From Plantago elongata (lineage: Eukaryota; Streptophyta; Magnoliopsida; Lamiales; Plantaginaceae): DNA of 64,000 nt. Position 1 is the first letter of the stretch, and each line of letters starts with the position of its first letter. Location of the stretch: NCBI GenBank assembly GCA_036897095.1, contig JAYMSP010000118.1, forward strand, positions 1 to 64,000, in the 5' to 3' direction. Below, in pieces: positions 56,537 to 64,000 of this stretch. The notes beneath the pieces are model-generated. The model made no database searches. It was not told the origin of the DNA and saw nothing but the letters and a program-made list of their open reading frames with translations. The position numbers and the translations under genes are program-made.

Positions 56537-56930
56537 ATCTTCTTATAAAGTATATATTAAAAGGTAACTCAACAAGTGTACTTCTAAATTCTAAGTAAAA
56601 TGTAAGTGAGAAGATACCCTCTAGAGCAAGTACTTATTCCTGTCTGAGGAAAAGGGGGGAATACTTACTTATAATACTAACAACAATTACAAAATCTAAT
56701 AGAATAAACAACCACCAGAGGGTAATCTTCAACAGGGGTTTCTCCTGAAGCGTGAGACAAATCCTAAGATAAGAAGAGGACGAAGAAAAGCTTGGGCAAA
56801 TAATTCAAGTAATCAAATATTTGGAACCTCCCAAGGAGTATGAATTGCCATTCTAACCCTTCTGGGAGGAAGAATTTCGGAACAGCTCTACAAGATACCT
56901 TACAAGAAAAAACCCAAGCTGAGTACAAGA
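56537..56930. other. Unrelated block interrupting the 21-bp repeats
   Basis: About 390 bp without GAAACTAG units separates otherwise continuous repeats. It has normal complexity (for example AACCACCAGAGGGTAATC, CAGGGGTTTCTCCTGAAG) and looks like part of another mobile element, such as an LTR fragment. No target duplication was identified. Confidence 0.5.
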
Positions 56931-57220
56931 GAACTAATACAAATTATCATTAAACTAGGTTTTATGATTTTGAAACTAATTTTTGTGTTATTGAAACTAA
57001 CTTTTGTGAACCTGAAATTAATTTTTGTTATTCTAAAACTAGCTTTTGTGAATATTAAACTAATACAAAAGTTCATGAAACTAGGTTTTGTGGATGTGAA
57101 CTAACTTTTGTGAATATAAAACTAATACAAAATATCATGAAACTAGTTCACTATACTTGAAACTAATACTTTTCTTCTGCTGAAACTAGCATTGTAGTCC
57201 CGATAAACACTTAATTAGAG

Positions 57221-57271
57221 TTTAGGACGGGTACAAAGTGTACATGGCTATCGCCTTGTACCCGTCCTAAA
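57221..57271. repeat. Perfect 16-bp inverted repeat with 19-nt loop
   Basis: TTTAGGACGGGTACAA (57221-57236) and TTGTACCCGTCCTAAA (57256-57271) are perfect reverse complements and could form a strong hairpin or cruciform inside the repeat field. Confidence 0.9.
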
Positions 57272-59560
57272 TCCTAAACCCTAATTAAAACTGTAGCTCC
57301 CGTGGGAGTATTCAAATTCAGTGGTTTTTTAGAGTTCATCAATCCCTTTAGGGTTTTAGAACTATGAAACTAGATTTTTGAGTTCATGAAACTAGCTTGT
57401 GTGGACATGAAATTAGGGTTTATACCCATGAAACTAGCTCAATAAACCTGAAACTAGTACTTTTATTTTGCTGAAATTAGGAACCCTAAACCGTAATTAA
57501 GACCGTAGCTCCCGGAGAGAGTTTTCAAATCCAGTGGTTTTTTTAGGGTTCGCCATTCCCTTTACGGTTTTAGAACTGGTTTCAGAACCATGAAACTAGA
57601 TTTTGAGTCTATGAAACTAGCTTGTGTGGACATGAAACTAGAGTTTTATACCTATGGAACTAGTATTTATGCCCATGAAACTAACTTTAATCATCATGAA
57701 ACAAGTTCAATGAACCTTAAACTAGTACTTTTCTTTTGCTGAAACAAAAATTTAGTCCCGATAAACGTTTAATTAGGATTTAGGGTCACCTGTCTTCAAC
57801 TCTAAACCCTAATTAAGACCGTAGCTTTCGGAGTGAGTTTTCAAATTCAGTGATTTTTTTAGGGTTCACCATTCCCTTTAAGGTTTTAAAACTATGAAAC
57901 TTGGTTTTGAGTCCATGAAACTAGCTTGTGTTGGCATGAAACTAGATTTGTACCTATGAATCAAGTATAAATCATCATGAAACTAGTACTTTTCTTTTGT
58001 TTTGTAGTCCCGAGAAACACTTAATTAGGATTTAGGGTTGAGACCATGTACTTTTTATAGAAAAGTACATAAAGATGCTACTTTAGTGGAAAGTAAATAA
58101 GGAGTCCACTTTATGTAGTTGACTTACATATAAAACCTCTTTTAAAAGATTATTACACATATAAGTCGATCTATTTTTTATACTCATGAAACTAACTTTT
58201 TATACTCGTGAAACTAGCTTGATTTTGTTTGAAACTAGCTTAGTTTGTTTTGAAACTAGTAAAACCAATGTTTATACTCCTGAAACTAATACTGACATGT
58301 TTGAAATTAATTTTATGTCAGTGATGAATAACTTTTTATACTTCTAAAACTAGCTTGCATGCTTGCTTGCTTCGAAACTAGTGAAATCAAATTTTGTGCT
58401 ACTGACTAGTTTGGCTTAATTTGAAATTAGCTTTGAAACTAGTGAAATCAATATTTATTTTTCTGAAACCAACTTTTTTTATAAAACTACTGTTCCTGAA
58501 ACTAGTACTGACATGTTTGAAACTAACCTTTTTATGAATTTAATGTTTCTGAAACTAATACTAACATGTTTAAAATTAAATGTTTCTGAAACTAATACTG
58601 ACATGTTTGAAACTAACTTTTATGTATGTGAAACTAACTTTTTTATACTTCTGAAAGTAGTATTTTTAACATGAAACTATATTTGTGTGTTCTGAAACTA
58701 GCTTTGAGTTCATGAAACTAACTAAACTAGAAATTACATTTCGTGTTCCGAATCTAGTACAAATGATGTTGAAATTAGTGGAACTAACATTTATGCTCCT
58801 AAAACTAACTTTTTATGAAACTATTGTTCCTGAAACTAGAGTACATGTGTGAAACTAGTTTTTGTGTTTGAAACCAGCTTTTGCAAACATTAAACTAGTT
58901 TTTGTGCTATTGCAACTAGTTTTTCTGAACATGAATTAGATTTTCTTCTTCTTCTAGGACTAGCTTTTGTGAATATGAAACTAATACAAAAGATCATGAA
59001 ATAACTTCTGCGGACATGAAACTAACTTTTGTGAACATGAAATTAGGTTTTTGTTGTTCTGAAACTCACTGTTGTGAATATGAAACTAATACAAAAGATC
59101 ATTAAACTAGATTTTATGGTTTTGAAATTAGATTTTGTGGACATGAACCTAGTTTTTGTATTAATGAAATTAGTTTTTGTTGTTCTGAAACTAACTCTTG
59201 TAAATATGAATCTAATACAAAAGATCATGAAACTAATTTTTGTGTTATTGAAACTAGTTTTTGTGTTATTGAAACTAATTTTTGTATATATGAAACTAGA
59301 TTTTTGTTGTTCTGAAACTAGCTTTTGTGAATATGAAACTAATACGAAATATTATGAAACCAGGGTTTTATGATTTTGAAACTAACTTTTACGGACTTGA
59401 AATTAATTTTTGTGAATGTGAAACTAAATTTTTATTATTCTGAATTCAACTTTATAAGTTTTTGGAATTCACTTTAATAAAATTGAAACATTTTGTTTTT
59501 CTAAAACTAATATTACTAATGCTGAAACTAGTACTGTTTTATTATGAAACTAGTATACAT

Positions 59561-60150
59561 GATGCTATCTTTTTCCCTTCGACATTCCTTTTACTGGCAG
59601 TTCAAAAGACCCCATAAATCAGTAGAAAATACCTCTCCCTTTGCGTTTTCTAAAGAGAGAAAAGGCGTATGGGTTCTCTACGGAAAGAAAATAATAAATA
59701 GGATCCATATTTGTATGAATCCTGCTTTTTGCTGCTATGCCTGCCTTTTCATAAGGAAACGTCTCCACTTTATGTCGTTAATTGCCCCTTTTTAATATAA
59801 ACATATATATATTGTTAAACAACTTTATAAATGATGCGTATTTATATAATTAAAATGACGTATTTATTCTAATATAGTATAATTTAAAATTAAAAGAATT
59901 ATAATTACATGCGAATGTTTGCATGTCAAAGATTCACGTGAGTATCCGTGTGTCAAGAGTAACTAGTATAAATATGTTCGATATAATTTATAACATAACA
60001 TAGTTGAAATATTATATTGATGAATTATATTTGTCTTTAAAAATACCAATATTTATTAAGACTTTTGTTTCCAGGATATATTTTAACTAACAAAAGTTAC
60101 ATATTTTACCTACCACATGGCCTATTTAAAAGTACATATTCTTATTATTT
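59561..60150. other. Spacer between the repeat field and the LINE
   Basis: AT-rich after about 59790. The 59561-59790 part has ordinary complexity but no recognised product. Confidence 0.5.
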
Positions 60151-60332
60151 AAAAAAAGAAGAAGCGAAATACCTTCAACAAGCGCAACTTATTCCACAAG
60201 TTTAATTCGCGGTGAGTAGCGCTCCGAGATTTTTGCAGTCCTAAATAACCCTCCAACAATCGACTTTCAGCCACCGGCCTCAACTCCGGCATCCCCCCCC
60301 TTCTTCTACTTTCTAGTCTACTCTGATCTACT

Positions 60333-61460
60333 ATGTCTACATCGGAACATACACAGAAATACCCCCGTGTAGCGGGGACGGAAGGCAACCTTGACCTTGA
60401 GATGGAAATCCCACCGGAAGAGATCCCGGAACCTAACACCACGGACATGGAACCCCCATCGTATGCCCAGGCTGCGATGAGCCTACCTAAACCCCTAGAT
60501 GTTCATATTGAGAAGGACAAAGATCTTGCGGAATGCAGCAAAATAAGAATCACAGGACCTACGGCAGAAATCACGTTCAAACATGTCTCCTTTGATGAGG
60601 ATTATTACGAACAAATGATGAACCCATGGATGAACACAATCATAAATAAGGTTCTAGGAAAATCCTGGTACTACCCATCCCTACTGACTAAACTCGAATC
60701 ACTATGGACTCTACATGGTCACTTCTTCGAACTTGTTGATTTGGGTAACAACTGCTATTGCCTTAATGGTTTAACGGAGGAGAAATGCACTATGATTCTC
60801 ACGGAAGGCCCCTGGCAGATCGGGGGAAATTTCCTCACCATTTGCAAATGGGTACCGGGCTTCCGAGCTGACACAGACAAGATGGAAACAACAATCACTT
60901 GGATTCGTATCTTGAATTTACCGGGTAGAGATGTTTCGTGAAGCAGTCATAAAATCCCTCGCTTAATGCATAGGCGACCCACTTAAAATCGATGGAGATA
61001 CCTTCAAGACGACGAAAGGTAGGTTCGCCAGAGTCTGTGTGGAAGTCAAGACATAGAAACAACTCGAACTGGGACTATCCATTCACAACAAATTGTATCA
61101 GGTGGTGTACGAAAACATTCCTTCTTTGTGCCACAAGTGTGGTCGAGTGGGACATACCAGGGAGGAATGCAGAGTAGCACCAATTACCGAGGACCAGACT
61201 AGTATAGTGGAAGGAGATGAATCTCAACCCCAGCCGATGAACCCACAGGATCAGGCGGTCAATGAAACCTAGACTCCGGAAATAAGATGGTTGATGGAGA
61301 AGGCGAAAAACAATGAATTCGGAGATTGGATGCTAGTGGAGCGCAGGAAGAAGAAAGGCCAGGTCTTTGGTAAGAACGCTACTTGCAATCTGGACGGAGA
61401 TAGATACCAACGAACCGGGAATTTGCAGCCTCCTCCGCGGGATAGTCAGAACCAATGAGC
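60333..61460 (+). pseudogene. LINE ORF1 (RNA-binding, DUF4283 and zinc knuckle)
   Basis: The first frame (60333-60941, 202 residues) holds a DUF4283-like region (ITFKHVSFDEDYYEQMMNPW, YCLNGLTEEKCTMILTEGPW). After a frame change near 60930, the protein continues with ARVCVEVKT and a CCHC zinc knuckle (SLCHKCGRVGHTREECR, near 61130-61170). At least one stop (after CVEVKT) and the frame change inactivate it. In L1 elements ORF1 binds the element RNA. Confidence 0.87.
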
Positions 61461-62156
61461 CATAAGGATTTGAACAAAACTGGGAATGGTCAGACAGTTC
61501 GAAACTCGAACCCACCTAGCCAAACGAATGTCAAAACTCCCAAACCAATAGGGATTCAGATTTTGCCTCGTAGTATGAATTCAAATAGTAGTCAGCAAGC
61601 TCGTCAAGCGTGAACCCAGTCCCCTATTAATATAGCTGCGGGCAGACACCTACAAGAAGAAACACCAACCTTTCAACAACTCAGGCCACCAGCTCTGCCG
61701 CAACCAATTTCAGGAATTTGAACCTCAATCCTGGACTGTCGAACACCATGAATTCTCGTGGAAATCCCAATGGCGGAGGAACAAGTGATATTGGAACAAG
61801 AAGAGATGGAATTAATGGAACATAACCACCAGGTAATCGGACAAGGGAACCCGAACCCGGATTTTGTAACACATTCGCACCTATTTCAGGGAGTGGGCAA
61901 GGTAATCAGAACTACGAGCGGGGAGAGAGTAGTTCATGTGACAGAAATCCCAGCTTTAGTATAGGAGCTGGAGGTACATGTATATCTGCTATGGACGGAG
62001 GACAACGACAAAACGGGTTGGCAGAAGTTCATCCTGAGCATCTGGGAACTAGCACAGCAACAAGAATTAGCATTGGAAGCATTATGCCAAGTGAGGTCAC
62101 AATGGATGGGACGGGTTATTGATTACCCTCTCATGCCTTATTACTTATTCATGTCA

Positions 62157-64000
62157 AATATGAATATTGTATCCTGGAATTGTCAAGGAGCAGGTAATGA
62201 TAACTTCCGTACGAATCTTAGAGACTTAGTACGATCACATAACCCTTCAGTTATTTTCTTATTGGAAACAAGAGTTTCTGATGATATAGCACACGGAATT
62301 TCCCCTACACTTGGTTACACGGATTATCATATTGCTCCAACTGATGGTATGTCGGGTGGAGTTTGGATGTTATGTAAGCAAGCGGATATAGATATTGAGG
62401 TTCTTGATGTGATGATCAAGGGATACATGCTCTGATCAGACCCATTAGACAGGACCCCTGGAGAATGTCTGGAATCTATGCTAAACCGAATAAGGAAGAT
62501 AAGATTCGGCCTTTTAATAAGCTGGAAACTTTATCCAGGAGCAGCTCTTTCCCGTTGATAGTGACCGGAAACTTTAACGAAGTTGGCCTCGCACACGAGA
62601 AGCAAGGGGGGCGAACTGCCTCCGTCAGCCACCTACTCCACTTCCAGCGCTGCCTAAACTCGTGCGTACTTCAAGATCTCGGCTTTCATGGTCCTAAATT
62701 TACTTGGATCAATAGACGCGAAGATACCATACAAGAAAGAATAGATCGTGCAGTTGTGAATGAAGCTTGGACTTCACGATTCCCGGACAATGCCGTGCTA
62801 CACCTCCCTTGTACGCACTCCGATCACCGCCCTAATCTCACCTCTTGTTATGGGCTGGATACTCCAATAGAGAACCGACACTTCCGGTTCGAAGCAATGT
62901 GGTTCTCTCACCTTGAATGTGAACCTATGTTACACCACATATGGACCAATAGCTCTAATATCATTCAAGCTATAGATAAGGTCCCGGAGGTTATGGTGCC
63001 TTGGAATGCAAAGACTTTTGGGAATGTTTTCCGAAGAAAAAAACAGATGTTGGCTCACCTCACAGGAACACAAAAGGCACTGTCGAGAGGCCCTAGCACG
63101 TTTCTTCGAATCTTGGAATCGCAACTTATAAAAGAATATAACCAAATCCTGCATCAGGAGGAGATGATGTGGTACCAAAAATCGAGAGTTAATTGGTTAG
63201 TGCATGGTGAACGCAACACAAAGTTTTTCCACAAGTCGACTATCACAAGAAGGCGGAGAAATAAAATCATTACTCTCATGATCGATGATGTTTGGGTAAA
63301 ATCTGATGAACTACTGAAGCATCACGCACGGACTTCTTCTCCTAGTTGTTCTCGAATCACAGACAACCGGCGAATGCTTATGATCACCAATTGCTAGCTT
63401 CAAATCTGCAAGCTATTCTCTCGGAGGAAGACCTCATAGTGCTTAATCGCCCACTGGATCTCAAGGAGTTAAAACATGTGGTTTGGAACACCCATCCCTA
63501 CAAAGCCCCTGGTCCTTATGGTCTACAATCGATCTTTTACCAGAAGAATTGGTCCTGGATTTGTAACTCTCTCCTTGATTTCGTGGCAGGAACTCTACAC
63601 ACTGGCGCATTCGACTCCAAACTGTGTAGTGCCCTCCTTTGCCTTATACCGAAAGTCCCCAACCCGACCAGGATCTTAGAGTATCATCCTATATCGCTTT
63701 GTAATGTAATCTACAAGTATGTAATGAAGACCATAACTCAGCAGCTGAGGGACATTATGCCTCGGTTAATTGCTCCAACTGAATCGAGTTTCATCAAGGG
63801 AAGGAGTACACAAGATAACATCTTCGTTCTTCAAGATACACTCCCTCCGGAATAAGAAGAAAAACAAAAGTGGATATGTGTTTATGAAGTTGGACCTGGA
63901 AAAAGCCTATGACAAAGTGAATTGGGATTTCTTGGAAGATACTTTAAAGGTGTTCGAATTTCCAACAACTCTAATCGAACTAATAATGTTCTGTATCCGA
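62157..64000 (+). pseudogene. LINE ORF2 (endonuclease and reverse transcriptase), partial
   Basis: It starts MNIVSWNCQGAGN, the AP-endonuclease opening. LETRV carries the catalytic Glu, and THSDHRP the Asp-His pair. In VTGNFNEVG an Asn stands where the family has the GDFN Asp, so the nuclease is likely dead in this copy. Reverse transcriptase begins near 63.42 kb (KAPGPYGLQ, LIPKVPNP, YHPISLCNVIYK, SFIKGRSTQDNI, then KLDLEKAYDKVNW near 63.88-63.92 kb). Three reading frames are used across the region and a stop lies at 63853. The YADD box and C-terminus are beyond the window. Confidence 0.9.

Larger units (their letters stand above)
55985..59560. repeat. Field of degenerate 21-bp tandem repeats built on GAAACTAG
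   Basis: About 3.2 kb (excluding one inserted block) is filled with GAAACTAG or GAAACTAA followed by a T-rich half. In the best-preserved parts (56367-56540, 58975-59370) units are 21 bp each, for example GAAACTAGCTTTTGTGAATAT. A frequent variant is a unit with AATACAAAAGATCAT. Because 21 is a multiple of three, translation gives seven-residue repeats (such as LKLVFVL) and spurious open frames at 56312-56548 and 59074-59373. Units decay toward the middle (57200-58060), where CCCTAA/TAGGG-like blocks alternate with them. There are probably well over 100 unit remnants. Confidence 0.9.
60150..64000 (+). mobile_element. L1-type LINE (non-LTR retrotransposon), 5' part, cut by the window edge
   Basis: A leader from about 60150, ORF1 (60333 to about 61460) and ORF2 (from about 62157 past the window end) lie in the order of plant L1 elements. 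The 3' end, poly-A tail and target duplication are outside the window. Both ORFs have stops or frame changes, so this copy is not active. Confidence 0.92.

Noticed and set aside
56312-59373. Open frames encoding Leu/Val/Lys heptads (56312-56548, 59074-59373)
   Set aside because: They are translations of the 21-bp DNA repeat. There is no start context, splice signal or non-repeat domain, and units also vary at all codon positions.
55985-59560. CRISPR-like interpretation of the regular repeats
   Set aside because: The window is plant nuclear DNA, repeats are directly adjacent without unique spacers, and there are no cas genes.
59544-59795. 83-codon plus-strand frame after the repeat field
   Set aside because: No recognisable motifs or splice context; it begins within the last repeat units.

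Overview
This is nuclear DNA of a flowering plant, a eudicot and most likely an asterid. The evidence is multi-exon genes with GT-AG introns, AT-rich intergenic DNA, plant-only genes (plastid terminal oxidase, COP1, ACC oxidase, OVATE family protein, PPi-dependent phosphofructokinase), and plant transposon classes (Ty1/copia, FAR1-type MULE, hAT, Stowaway and Tourist MITEs, L1-type LINE). No rRNA, tRNA gene, CRISPR array or bacterial feature was seen. Exon boundaries were read by eye. The exon lengths of the five intact genes with introns sum to whole codons and give proteins of normal family length where a family is known.

Layout. 0.5-24 kb is gene-rich: PTOX/IMMUTANS (565-4687, +), COP1 (8653-14951, +), the TPR-PB1 protein CLMP1/PHOX2 (17581-19887, +) and an ACC oxidase (22368-23631, -). 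24-48 kb is mostly repeats. A decayed copia element with both LTRs (25454-31699) carries a 1.16 kb hAT-like element (27400-28557) with 8-bp target duplications and what looks like a captured plastid-protein gene fragment. Then come two orphan exons, an OVATE gene (33102-33578, -), a partial copy of the PFP-beta promoter and 5' end (about 34390-35825), a degenerate FAR1-type MULE with an antisense second gene (about 36.2-43.2 kb), and a broken INO-like YABBY gene (44990-45280, -). 47.9-55.1 kb is genic again: PFP-beta (48867-53947, +) with the parent copy of the duplicated promoter, and a small two-exon gene resembling Arabidopsis At4g22160 (54547-55038, -). 55.4-59.6 kb is a field of degenerate 21-bp repeats built on GAAACTAG. 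From about 60.15 kb to the window edge lies an L1-type LINE.

The genes do not form a pathway. They are unlinked housekeeping and regulatory genes: plastid redox control, light signalling, chloroplast positioning, ethylene synthesis, growth repression and glycolytic flux. The most unusual parts are the 21-bp repeat field, the gene fragment carried by a hAT-like element nested in a retroelement, and the duplicated PFP promoter that now lies upstream of MULE coding sequence.
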